Source: RPQJ01 sp963706755
GTDB taxonomy: Bacteria > Pseudomonadota > Gammaproteobacteria > Steroidobacterales > Steroidobacteraceae
Assembly: GCA_963706755.1 (NCBI GenBank)
Contig: CAVPNH010000019.1
Span: forward strand, 62,001-126,000
Direction of reading: 5' to 3'
Length of the DNA: 64,000 nt
Shown piece by piece: positions 49,028-57,478 of the stretch. Position 1 is the stretch's first letter. Each line of letters begins with the position of its first letter. Under the pieces are notes generated by a model. That model was not told the DNA's origin. It was given only the letters and a program-made list of their open reading frames with translations, and did no database searches. The position numbers were made by a program, and so were the translations under genes.

Positions 49028-51736
49028 ATGAGTTTCATCCTTCTCGTCTACGAACGTGACCAGGACCTCGCAGCGCTCGAGACGCTGCTGCAGTCGCGCG
49101 GCCATGTCGTGACGAAGGCGCGCAACGGGGTCGAGGCGCTCGACGTCGTCAGGCACGAGCCCCCTCACGCGGTCGTGAGCGACGTCCTCCTGCCGCTGCT
49201 GGACGGCTTCGCGCTCTGTCGCCGATTGAAGGAAGACCCGGCCACGCGGTACCTGCCGGTGTTCCTGCTGTCGTTCCGCGTGGAAGGGCCCAAGTACGAG
49301 GCATTTGCGGCGGAGGTGGGCGCGCAGCGCTTCTTTCCACGCGGGTCCACGCTCGAGGAACTCTCGACGGCCATCGATTCACTGAAGACTGGATCCGACA
49401 CGATGCGCATCCCGGCGCTCGTGCCGGAACTGCTGGATCGCCAGCACCAGGACCGGCGTCGCGTCGCCGAACTCGAGCGCGAGGTACGGGGGCTCAAGTA
49501 CACGAACAAGCTGCTTGCCGCCGCCGAACGCGCCGCGCGCACCAAGCTGGATCGTGACGGCAGGGAGCGCGCCGACGTCGTTGCCGCGGATTCGGACAAG
49601 GTGCGCGAGCTGCAGCAGCGGATAGACGAGCTCGAGGCGTTGCAGCAGGATCTGTCCGCGGCAGAGTCCCAGGCCAGGGAGCGCGCAGACGTCGCTGCCG
49701 CGGATGCGGACCGGGTGCGCGAGCTGCAGCAGCGCGTGAACGAACTGGAGGCGCGGCAGCAGGAGCTGGCCGCAGCCGAGTCGCAGGCCCGGGAGGCCGT
49801 GGAATTGCAAGCCCGGAACGCGGCGGAGGAAACGCGCGCGGGACTTGCGCGCGTGGGAGTGCTCGAGGCGCGGCTTGCTGAGCTGCAGTCGAGTCGCGCG
49901 CAGGCCCATGCGTCCTCGGTCGATGCCGAGCGCGCATTCGGCGCGCAGCCCGTGCCGACATTGCTGTCGGACATGGAGACCCACGAGATCCGGGCGGTAA
50001 GTGACTCGGCCGCGGCGTCCCTCGGCATCGCGCCCCACGAGCTGCGAGGCCGGTCACTGGTGGAAATCCTGCCGGGATGCGTGCCCGGGAATGACCAGGC
50101 GTCTCCGGCGGACATCGACTTCGTGAAGCCAGACGGTTCGCGCGCGGTGCTGGAGCCGCGATGCACGTCGGTTTCCTATGCGGGGCGGGCGTGCTGGCTC
50201 ACGTCGCTCGTGGACGTCACGGCCGAGCGGGCGGGCCGCGAGGGGCAACGCCTGGCGCGCGCGCGCGCGGCGGCGCTCGACGCCTCGCCCGTGGCCACCT
50301 GCCTCGTGGACGAACAGGGCCGGCTCAGTCATGCGAACGCGGCATTCAACGCGCTCATGTCGCTCGAAGCGGGCAGGACCGGCGACCTGACGCTGCAGCA
50401 GTTCGAACCCGGGGAGGCCGGCGCATCTGCCGGCAGCCTGCCGGCAGCGGCTGGCGGCACGCCTCGCCATGCAACGTGGCGCCGCGCCGACGGGTCTACC
50501 TTCGACGCCGAGATTTCGGGTGCTGCGGTCGCGGATTCCCCCGGTGCGCGCATCGTCACCGTGCGCAACCTCACGGAGCAGCGCCGCGCCGAGGAGCGGA
50601 CCAGGCGCGAGCAGCGCCGGCACACCGCCCTGCTCGATCTCGCGCAGCACACGCACGCGCTGACCGAGACCGAGATCCCGGCACGCGCGGTCGACCTTGC
50701 GCGGCAGCTCACCCGCAGCGAGCAGGGATACATTTTCCTGGCGACGACGGACGCCGGGCAGCTGGAACTCTCCTCGCGCAGCATTGCCGACGCGGAGCCG
50801 GGCCAGGCCCTTCCAATCCGCTGGCGAGGATCGCCGCCGGCCGAATCGGCTCTCTGGGAGTGCATGACGTCGCAGCGTGTCACCGAGCGCACGGACGCGG
50901 AGGGCACGGGCGGCTTGCGGCAGGCCGGGTTGCCCGGCCGGCTTGCCCGCCAGCTTGCGACGCCGATCCTGGACGGCGGACGCCTCGCCGGGGTCCTGCT
51001 GCTCGCGAACAAGCCGGAGGCTTTCGACGACGAGGACCGCGCTCACGCGGCGCAGGTGGCCGACGGGCTCTGGAAGGCGCTCCGCCGCCGCCGCTCCGAC
51101 GCCGAGATCGTGAGCGTCATGGATCACATGGAGCGCGTGATGCTGGGCGCGATCGAGGCGATCGGCTCGCTCTCGGAGGCGCAGGACGGCTGCAAGACCG
51201 GCCGCGCGAAGCGCGTGGCGGACCTCGCGGCGGGGATCGGCACGGCCATGGGCCTGCCGGGGCACACGGTGCGGGGGCTGCGAGTCATCGGCCAGTTGAT
51301 CGACGTCGGCATGCTGCACATTCCGCGCGAGATCCTCTGGCGACCGGCGCCGCTCGGCGCGGCGGAATTCGAGCTGGTCAGGACGCACGCGGATCGCGGC
51401 CACGAAATACTGCGCCACATCGACTTTCCCTGGCCGGTCGCCGAAGCGGTGCGTCAGCACCACGAGCGGCAGGACGGGTCGGGTTATCCCCGCGGCCTCA
51501 AGGGCGACTCGATCCTGCTCGAGGCACGCATCGTCGCGGTCGCCGACGCGGTCGAAGCCATGCTGTCCCCGCGGCCGCAGCGCCAGGCGCTTTCGATGGC
51601 GGCCTGTCTCGATGAACTGCAGGCCCAGGCGGGCCGACGCTACGATGCGGCGGTGGTTCGGGCCTGCGCAAGGCTGCTTCGCGAGCGGCAGGCCCAGGCG
51701 GAACCGGAGGCCCACGCAGGACAGCGGATCGCCTGA
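49028..51736 (+). CDS. Response-regulator/PAS/GAF/HD-GYP multidomain signalling protein
   Basis: A 902-residue cytosolic protein with no membrane helix. Order: receiver domain (about 1-120; phosphoryl-acceptor D52 in VVSDVLLPLLDGF); a long coiled-coil (about 145-290) with a 38-residue exact-length tandem repeat at 179-254; PAS-like domains at about 305-400 and 410-520; GAF domain (about 530-690); and a C-terminal HD-GYP domain (about 700-890). HD-GYP domains hydrolyse c-di-GMP, but here the HD pair is I758-D759 with M762 for the lysine, and the upstream H/E ligands are absent. GYP (819-821) and HHERQDGSG are intact, so it may bind c-di-GMP without cutting it. ATG 49028 gives the receiver start. 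Confidence 0.9.
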   Translation: MSFILLVYERDQDLAALETLLQSRGHVVTKARNGVEALDVVRHEPPHAVVSDVLLPLLDGFALCRRLKEDPATRYLPVFLLSFRVEGPKYEAFAAEVGAQRFFPRGSTLEELSTAIDSLKTGSDTMRIPALVPELLDRQHQDRRRVAELEREVRGLKYTNKLLAAAERAARTKLDRDGRERADVVAADSDKVRELQQRIDELEALQQDLSAAESQARERADVAAADADRVRELQQRVNELEARQQELAAAESQAREAVELQARNAAEETRAGLARVGVLEARLAELQSSRAQAHASSVDAERAFGAQPVPTLLSDMETHEIRAVSDSAAASLGIAPHELRGRSLVEILPGCVPGNDQASPADIDFVKPDGSRAVLEPRCTSVSYAGRACWLTSLVDVTAERAGREGQRLARARAAALDASPVATCLVDEQGRLSHANAAFNALMSLEAGRTGDLTLQQFEPGEAGASAGSLPAAAGGTPRHATWRRADGSTFDAEISGAAVADSPGARIVTVRNLTEQRRAEERTRREQRRHTALLDLAQHTHALTETEIPARAVDLARQLTRSEQGYIFLATTDAGQLELSSRSIADAEPGQALPIRWRGSPPAESALWECMTSQRVTERTDAEGTGGLRQAGLPGRLARQLATPILDGGRLAGVLLLANKPEAFDDEDRAHAAQVADGLWKALRRRRSDAEIVSVMDHMERVMLGAIEAIGSLSEAQDGCKTGRAKRVADLAAGIGTAMGLPGHTVRGLRVIGQLIDVGMLHIPREILWRPAPLGAAEFELVRTHADRGHEILRHIDFPWPVAEAVRQHHERQDGSGYPRGLKGDSILLEARIVAVADAVEAMLSPRPQRQALSMAACLDELQAQAGRRYDAAVVRACARLLRERQAQAEPEAHAGQRIA
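49562..49789 (+). repeat. 114-base tandem repeat coding for coiled coil
   Basis: Two in-frame copies (49562-49675, 49676-49789) encode 38-residue units, each beginning RERADV.AAD and ending AAESQA. Silent and conservative differences show that the duplication is not recent. A third, short start (REAVELQ) follows. It lengthens the coiled coil of the signalling protein. Confidence 0.8.
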
Positions 51737-51743
51737 GGCGCCG

Positions 51744-53177
51744 ATGCACCTGCAGTTCTTCGGTGCGGCGGGGGAAGTCACGGGCTCCTGCCACATCCTC
51801 GAGGTCGGCGGCCGCAGGCTGCTGCTCGACTGCGGACTCATCCAGGGCGGCGCGGCACCCGCCGAGCGGAATCGCGCGCCGTTTCCGTTCGACGCGGCGG
51901 GCATCGACGCCGTCATCTTGAGTCACGCGCACATCGATCACTGCGGGCGGTTGCCGCTCCTGCACAAGCGAGGCTTCCGGGGCCCGGTCCACGCGACCGC
52001 GGCCTGTCGCGACCTTGCGCGCATCCTGCTGCTCGACAGCGCGGCCATGGCCGCGCGCGATGCGGAACGCGAGCAGCGAAAACGCCGTCGCGGCGGCGAC
52101 CGGCACGCAATCGAGCCGCTGTTCACGACGGACGACGCCGAGGCGGTGCTGCGTACGTTCCGCGCGGTGCCCTACGGACGCGCGATCGGGGTCCTGCCCG
52201 GCGTCGAGCTCACGTTCCGGGACGCCGGGCACATCCTTGGATCGGCGAGCGTTTGCGTGCGCCTGACGGAGGGCGATCTCGAGCGGCGCCTCGTGTTCAG
52301 CGGCGACCTCGGCCAGTACGACACGCCCATTCTCCGCGACCCGGAGTCGGGACTTGCTGGCGACGTCGTGGTGATGGAGAGCACCTACGGTGCGCGCCAG
52401 CACCGGGACAGGGAAGCGACGCTTGCCGAGTTCGGCGAGATCCTGCGCCGGGCGCGCAGGGACGGCGGCAACGTCCTGATCCCGGCCTTCGCCGTAGGGC
52501 GCAGCCAGGAAGTTCTCTACGAACTCGGCACCCACTTCGACGAGTGGCAGCTCGGCGACTGGCAAATCTTCCTGGACAGCCCGATGGCGATCGAGGCGTC
52601 GGACGTCTACTGGCGCCACGCGGAACTCTTTGACGAGGAGGCGCGCGAACTGCGCCGGCGCGGCGGGCCGATGCCCCAGCTGCCGAACCTGAAGCTCTGC
52701 CGGACGGTGGACGAGTCGATGGCGATCAACCGCGTTGCCGACGGCGCGATCGTGATCGCGGGCAGCGGCATGTGCACCGGTGGGCGCATCGTGCATCACC
52801 TCAAGCACAATCTCCCGCGCCGGCAGTGCGACGTGGTGTTCACGGGATTCCAGGCGGCGGGCACGCTGGGACGCGCGATCGTAGACGGCCGCGACGAGGT
52901 CAACATCCACGGCTTGCCGGTGAGGGTCGAGGCGCGCGTGCACACGCTGGGCGGTTTCTCGGCGCACGGCGACCAGGCGGATCTGCTGCGCTGGTATTCC
53001 GGACTCAAGGGCCGCCCGCCCGTCTGGCTGGTGCACGGCGAGCGCGAGTCGTCGGACGCGTTGCGCGAGGCGCTCACCCGGCAGGGTGTGCAGGCGCACG
53101 TCGCGGAACCCGGGCTGCGGCTGGACCTGGGCAGCCTGTCGGCGGTCGGGCCGCGCCCTGGACCTGCTCCCGACTGA
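51744..53177 (+). CDS. Metallo-beta-lactamase fold RNA nuclease (beta-CASP, CPSF-like)
   Basis: A 477-residue zinc nuclease of the beta-CASP group. Zinc ligands H61, H63, D65 and H66 are in SHAHIDHCG; the further ligands are in DAGHILGSA, FSGDLGQYDTPI and, at the end, VHGE. The beta-CASP insert (about 240-400) has MESTYGARQHRDRE, IPAFAVGRSQEVLYEL, IAGSGMCTGGR and SAHGDQADL. This is the YsfA/CPSF-73-like bacterial group, expected to cut RNA. It starts 7 bases after the signalling gene, so the two are probably one transcript. Convergent with the TonB fusion. Confidence 0.93.
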   Translation: MHLQFFGAAGEVTGSCHILEVGGRRLLLDCGLIQGGAAPAERNRAPFPFDAAGIDAVILSHAHIDHCGRLPLLHKRGFRGPVHATAACRDLARILLLDSAAMAARDAEREQRKRRRGGDRHAIEPLFTTDDAEAVLRTFRAVPYGRAIGVLPGVELTFRDAGHILGSASVCVRLTEGDLERRLVFSGDLGQYDTPILRDPESGLAGDVVVMESTYGARQHRDREATLAEFGEILRRARRDGGNVLIPAFAVGRSQEVLYELGTHFDEWQLGDWQIFLDSPMAIEASDVYWRHAELFDEEARELRRRGGPMPQLPNLKLCRTVDESMAINRVADGAIVIAGSGMCTGGRIVHHLKHNLPRRQCDVVFTGFQAAGTLGRAIVDGRDEVNIHGLPVRVEARVHTLGGFSAHGDQADLLRWYSGLKGRPPVWLVHGERESSDALREALTRQGVQAHVAEPGLRLDLGSLSAVGPRPGPAPD

Positions 53178-53179
53178 GT

Positions 53180-54826
53180 TCAGCGGTCGACGTTGAATCG
53201 CAGCGTAAAGGTGGAGCGACGCGCCACCGGCTGTCCGTTCGCGAGCCGCGGCCTGAAACGCCAGGCACCCAGCGCCTCGCTCGCCGCGGACTCGAATACC
53301 CCGCGCGGCTCGGAATCGACGACCTCGATGTCGCGTACTGCGCCCGTCTCGGTGATCGTGAACAGCAGTTCCACCCAGCCCTCGACGTGATCACGCAGTG
53401 CGGCGGGCGGGTACACGGGATCGGTCGAATGGACACGCCCGAACTCGTCTGCCGGCATCGCGAGCGCTTCGGCCGCTGCCGGGTCTATTCCTGACGCGGA
53501 CGCGACCGGTGCCGGTGGTTCGGCCCGGCGCGGCTTGACGTAGCCCGCGGTCGGAAGTCCGTTCGAGATCGGTGCCCCGAAGTTCCTGGGAGCGCGTCGC
53601 GCGAGCGCCGCGCTGGCCCGCAGCTCGTCGGCGTTCACCACCCTGGGCGTGAGCGGATCGGGTCTCGCGACCGGCGGCGCGGTCGCAACGGGACGATGGT
53701 CGAGCGCGCTCGTTCCCTGCGGTGCCCGGGTAGCGGGTGCGGGCTCCGTCGGTCGGGAGCCGGTGGTTGCGGTGGTTTGCGTGCTGCGGACCGTCGCCTG
53801 CGCAGCCTGGCGTGCGGTGTTCTCGGGTGCTTTCGGCATGGCCGGGGGGCTCGCAGCGGGAACGCCTGGCGGCGGCGCGATGGACTTCGGCATCGGCCGC
53901 GCGAGTTCCGCGGCGAGGTCCCGGACCGCGAGGTTCAAGGCATCGGCCGACTCGACGCGGGCGAGCAGCCGGCGGGCTTCCGCGTGGTTGCCGTCGGTTT
54001 CTGCGCGTCTCGCCAGGCCGACGATGCGGTCGATCGTATCGTCGAGGCCGGAACGGGCTTCAGCCTGGTCTGGCCGGGCCAGGAGGACGGCTGCATACAG
54101 GTCGAGCGCATTTCGTCCCGCCGGCGCCTCGTAGCGGGCCGCGGCAAAGGCCGCGCGCGCTCGTGACAGCACGGGATCGGCCTGTCGGGCGGGGGTCGCG
54201 ACAGGTGCTGCCGTGTGCGGAGCGGCGGAGGTCGCTGCTTCCTCGACGCGGCTCGAGCCGTCGCCGCCGAGAAACCAGAGCAGCGCGACGAACAACGCCA
54301 GGCCTGCGGCGACGAACAACCACTTTCCAAGGTCGAAGCGCCTCGGCATGACGCCGGCGAGCGGCGTGAACGGCTGGGTCGCGCGCGACTCGCGGAGCTC
54401 GACGTGACGACGGATGGCCGCGTGCAGGAACATGCCGGCCCGCTTCGCTGTCAGCGGCTTGTGCATGAACCGGTAGACGAGTCCGTCGCTGATCAGCCGG
54501 CCGAGCAGGCCTTCGTCCTCCTGGCGTCCCGCGACGACCACGACGACGTCCGGGAACTGCTCGACGATCTGGGCAATGAGGGTGTCAGGCCCGGTGGACA
54601 TGGCGGCCATGTCGACGAGAAGCACGCCGCATCGCCCGGTGAGCAACAGGTCCACGGCCTCTTCGGCGGAGCGCGCGCGCCAGACCGGGTTGCGCTCGCC
54701 GATCGCCGCGCGGGTCGCTTCGAACAGCAGCAGGTCCGAGGACAGCACGAGCACGTCCACGAGCAGCGCGGAATCGCGCCACTCGGCCGCGGACCGGGGC
54801 TGGGGTTGCGAGACAGGGTTTGGCAC
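53180..54826 (-). CDS. Receiver-like domain / TM / TonB C-terminal fusion
   Basis: A 548-residue chimeric protein. Residues about 22-142 have the fold pattern of a response-regulator receiver, with D72 in GVLLVDMAAM and K123 in YRFMHKPLT, but only a single acidic residue near the N-terminus (D31), so phosphorylation is doubtful. One membrane helix follows (169-187). The periplasmic part has a short helical, TPR-like region (about 215-310), a proline/alanine/threonine-rich linker (about 310-450) and a TonB C-terminal domain (about 455-548): DPVYPPAALRDHVEGWVELLF...WRFRPRLANGQPV. TonB normally links ExbBD to outer-membrane receptors; here no exbB/exbD are near. No partner is visible. Confidence 0.88.
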   Translation of the reverse strand: MPNPVSQPQPRSAAEWRDSALLVDVLVLSSDLLLFEATRAAIGERNPVWRARSAEEAVDLLLTGRCGVLLVDMAAMSTGPDTLIAQIVEQFPDVVVVVAGRQEDEGLLGRLISDGLVYRFMHKPLTAKRAGMFLHAAIRRHVELRESRATQPFTPLAGVMPRRFDLGKWLFVAAGLALFVALLWFLGGDGSSRVEEAATSAAPHTAAPVATPARQADPVLSRARAAFAAARYEAPAGRNALDLYAAVLLARPDQAEARSGLDDTIDRIVGLARRAETDGNHAEARRLLARVESADALNLAVRDLAAELARPMPKSIAPPPGVPAASPPAMPKAPENTARQAAQATVRSTQTTATTGSRPTEPAPATRAPQGTSALDHRPVATAPPVARPDPLTPRVVNADELRASAALARRAPRNFGAPISNGLPTAGYVKPRRAEPPAPVASASGIDPAAAEALAMPADEFGRVHSTDPVYPPAALRDHVEGWVELLFTITETGAVRDIEVVDSEPRGVFESAASEALGAWRFRPRLANGQPVARRSTFTLRFNVDR

Positions 54827-55036
54827 TTTGGAGATTCAGCAGTACCGGGCCCGAAACGTCCATCTCCTCTGTCCGAAAACCTGAGGCAATTCAAAGTTCA
54901 GCGTCATGCGGCGGGATGCTCTGGATCAAGTCCAGATATCTGTCATCCGGCGACGCCCGACCGGGCGTTCCGGCCCTCTCGACACGGGTCGGCCGCGCGA
55001 GCATGATCGTTCCCCTGTGCATTATGTGCATTAGAA

Positions 55037-55052
55037 GACCGGTGCACCGGTC
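55037..55052. promoter_or_regulatory. Perfect 16-base palindrome upstream of the unknown gene
   Basis: GACCGGTGCACCGGTC is exactly self-complementary. It lies 10 bases before the ATG at 55063, and follows a 9-base direct repeat TGTGCATTA (55016-55024, 55025-55033). Position and symmetry suggest a dimeric repressor site. The other gene of this divergent region is the TonB fusion. Confidence 0.5.
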
Positions 55053-55062
55053 CAGTCGGAGC

Positions 55063-55509
55063 ATGAGGACACCGGTCAAATACACGTCGCGGATCGCGGC
55101 CGAGCATCGGCCTGTGCTCGAGCGGCTGCTGTTTTTCAACGGTTGCCAGAACCGCGTGGCGGACAGGATCGTGGATGCGATCGACAAGTACGGTCCGCCC
55201 GAGATCCACGCGGACTCAGGCTGGCTCCGCGTCAGGATCGCCGAGCTGCCCGACGTGCAGTCGCTGTTCGTGGTGGACGAGGCGACCGGCGAGCCGTTCG
55301 GCGTGGCGGTCTATACGCGCCCGGATCTAGAGCACATTACCGTGCTGCACATCGGGCTGCGCGAGGAATACTGCGCTGGCGGCGAACGCGAGAGCCTGAA
55401 CCTGCTCCTGCGGCTCATGCAGGAAATCCGGCGCTCGGCAAGGCGGGTCAAGGGAGTTCGTCGCCTGAGCGTGCACTATGGCGCGCAGCGGCCCCGTGCG
55501 CAGGCCTGA
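55063..55509 (+). CDS. Unknown 148-residue protein, GNAT-like pattern
   Basis: I do not recognise the family. The chain starts MRTPVKYTSRIAAEHRPVLERLLF and runs through alternating helices and strands, with VQSLFVVDEATGEPFGVAVYTRPDLEHITVLHIGLREEYCAGGERESLNLLLRLM; the strand-turn-strand then helix order resembles an acetyltransferase core, but the acetyl-CoA loop (R/Q-x-x-G-x-G/A) is not clear. The chain ends in basic residues (RRSARRVKG). ATG 55063 has a GGAG-like site (GTCGGAG). It overlaps the next gene. Confidence 0.6.
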   Translation: MRTPVKYTSRIAAEHRPVLERLLFFNGCQNRVADRIVDAIDKYGPPEIHADSGWLRVRIAELPDVQSLFVVDEATGEPFGVAVYTRPDLEHITVLHIGLREEYCAGGERESLNLLLRLMQEIRRSARRVKGVRRLSVHYGAQRPRAQA

Positions 55510-56449
55510 GCGCCCGGCGAGGCGGACGGCAACCCTCCTGTTCGCGCTCCCGGCCGCACTCTGCGTGGCGACCGTGCTCGCGCTCGCCGCTCCGCTCGGC
55601 TGGCCCTTCGAACTCTTCGTTCACTTCCGGGTGCAGTACGCGGCCGCTGCCCTCGTGGTGGCGGCCATTCTCTTTTCGACCGGCAGTCGGCGCACGTCCC
55701 TGCTCCTGACCCTGCTCGCGGCGTTCAACGCGCTGCCCGTCCTGCAGCGCGCGCAGGCCGGCCCGCCGTCCGGCGCGTGCGCGGGCCCCGGGTTCACCGT
55801 GGTCACCGCCAACGTCCAGTACGGCAACCACGACACGCGCCGCTTCCTCGACTGGCTGGCAAGGCACCCGGCCGATCTCGTGGTCGTGCAGGAGGTCACT
55901 GCATCGTGGGCTGCTGAACTGTCCCGGCTCGGGGCCTATCCTTACCGGGCGCTGCTCGTGCGGGAGGATGCCTACGGCATCGGCGTCCTCAGCCGCTGGC
56001 CGCTCGGCGCCGTCCAGCCGGAAGACTTCGCCGGCGACGGACTGCCCTCGATCGCGGGCCGCGCCCAGCTCGCCGGACGGTCGCTCCGTTTCCTGGGACT
56101 GCATACGCGCTGGCCGGTCTCGCTCGGCCTGGCGCGCGCCCGTGACCGCGCGCTCGATTCCGCGGCGGGCTCGCTCACGGCAGGAGCCGGTCCGGCCGTG
56201 ATGCTGGGAGACCTGAACGCGACGGCGTTTTCGCCCGTCTATGCGAACTTCCTGCGGGCCTCGGGGATGCGCGACGTGGCGCAGGGGTCGCGCTGGGAAC
56301 CGACATGGATGGCGGGGTTCTGGCCGCTCGCGCTCAGGATCGACCACGTGTTCGTGTCGCCCGGACTGTGCGTCGAGGCGGCCGAGGTCGGCCCGGCGAT
56401 CGGGTCGGACCATCGGCCCGTGCTGGCGCGGCTGCGGTTCGAGACGTAA
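55478..56449 (+). CDS. Endonuclease/exonuclease/phosphatase family membrane protein
   Basis: A 323-residue protein with three N-terminal hydrophobic helices (about 19-90), then an exported EEP domain (about 105-320). Catalytic motifs: TVVTANVQYGN (Asn), VVVQEVTASW (metal-binding Glu), GLHTRWPV (His), MLGDLNATAFSP (Asp/Asn) and GSDHRPVLARL (Asp/His). This fold covers phospholipases, DNases and phosphatases, so the substrate is open. The start is either ATG 55478 or GTG 55496; both overlap the preceding gene. The downstream gene is convergent and starts (stop codon) at the next base. Confidence 0.86.
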   Translation: MARSGPVRRPERPARRTATLLFALPAALCVATVLALAAPLGWPFELFVHFRVQYAAAALVVAAILFSTGSRRTSLLLTLLAAFNALPVLQRAQAGPPSGACAGPGFTVVTANVQYGNHDTRRFLDWLARHPADLVVVQEVTASWAAELSRLGAYPYRALLVREDAYGIGVLSRWPLGAVQPEDFAGDGLPSIAGRAQLAGRSLRFLGLHTRWPVSLGLARARDRALDSAAGSLTAGAGPAVMLGDLNATAFSPVYANFLRASGMRDVAQGSRWEPTWMAGFWPLALRIDHVFVSPGLCVEAAEVGPAIGSDHRPVLARLRFET

Positions 56450-57373
56450 TCACTCCGCCGCGAGCGTTTCTCCGGTCGGCGGCGCGAATTCCCGGCAGCA
56501 CTCGACGATCCAGGCGCGGAAGCGCACCACCTTAGGCAGTGAGAAGCTCTCCGGCGGCGCGACCAGGTGCCAGGCATTGTGCTGCTGAACGCTCGGCATC
56601 ATCGGGCGCACGAGCCGCCCGGCCGCGATGTCCGCGGCCACCAGCGACCAGCGTGCGAGCGCCACGCCCTTGCCTTGCTCGACCGCGGCCAGCGTCGCGG
56701 CGGAGTCCTCCGCCATGGGGATGGTTTCCGCCCGCGAGGTGTCGCCGCCGACGCGACGCAGCCAGGCCACCCAGGGCTCCGAGCGGCTGTGCACCAGCGG
56801 GTAGCGCGCGAAGTCGTTCAGGGTGTCGATGGGTCCGAGCTTCGCGAGCAGCGCCGGGCTGCAGACGGGGAACACCCACTCGTCGAGCATTCGTTCCGAC
56901 TTGAGCCCCGGCCAGGCGCCCGAGCCGTACAGGATGGCTGCGTGGAAGTCGTCACGGCTGAAGTCGAGCGCCGCCCGCGCGGGACCGAAACGCACCTCGA
57001 TCTCGGGATGCTGGCGCGTGAACTCGCCGAGGCGCGGCAGCAGCCAGCGCTGGAGGAACTCGCTCGGCACGCTCAGGTTCAGCATGCCGCCGACCCGCTC
57101 GCGGCGAATCCGGTCCACCCCGCGGCGCAGCTCGTCCAGCCCTCGCCGCACGCCCGGCAGGAGCTCGGCGCCCTCCTGGGTCAACGCGACCGCGCGCGTG
57201 TGACGACGGAAGAGCGGCACGCCGATGTCGGCCTCGAGCGACTTCACCTGGGCGCTGACCGCGGCGGTCGTGACGCCGAGTTCCTTCGCCGCGGCGGTGA
57301 AACTCAGGTGCGTCGCGACGGCCTCGAAGACCCGCAAAGCGTTCAGGGGGAGCCGGCTGGATTCCGCCGCCAT
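56450..57373 (-). CDS. LysR family regulator, GcvA-like
   Basis: A 307-residue transcription factor: winged-helix DNA-binding domain (about 8-68; LPLNALRVFEAVATHLSFTAAAKELGVTTAAVSAQVKSLEA) and a substrate-binding effector domain (about 95-300). LPxLRxFEAxxRHxSFTxAAxELxVTxxAVSxQ is the pattern of GcvA-like regulators. ATG 57373 is preferred to the very long upstream frame, which overlaps other genes. It is divergent from a RidA-family gene, with a palindrome between them, so RidA is a likely target. Confidence 0.9.
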   Translation of the reverse strand: MAAESSRLPLNALRVFEAVATHLSFTAAAKELGVTTAAVSAQVKSLEADIGVPLFRRHTRAVALTQEGAELLPGVRRGLDELRRGVDRIRRERVGGMLNLSVPSEFLQRWLLPRLGEFTRQHPEIEVRFGPARAALDFSRDDFHAAILYGSGAWPGLKSERMLDEWVFPVCSPALLAKLGPIDTLNDFARYPLVHSRSEPWVAWLRRVGGDTSRAETIPMAEDSAATLAAVEQGKGVALARWSLVAADIAAGRLVRPMMPSVQQHNAWHLVAPPESFSLPKVVRFRAWIVECCREFAPPTGETLAAE

Positions 57374-57393
57374 CGTCGCAGCCTCGAGTAAAC

Positions 57394-57408
57394 TATTGGT
57401 TGACAATA
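57394..57408. promoter_or_regulatory. LysR-type operator between lysR and ridA
   Basis: TATTG-N5-CAATA (57394-57408) is a symmetric site of the T-N11-A type bound by LysR regulators. A TTGACA at 57400-57405 overlaps it and could be the -35 box of the RidA gene. It lies in the 105-base divergent region. Confidence 0.55.
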
Positions 57409-57478
57409 CTGGCGAACTTGCCCGATCGCAAGGCGTCGTCGTCATGTCTGTCGAAGGAATCTGAAAAAAGGAGCCGGC

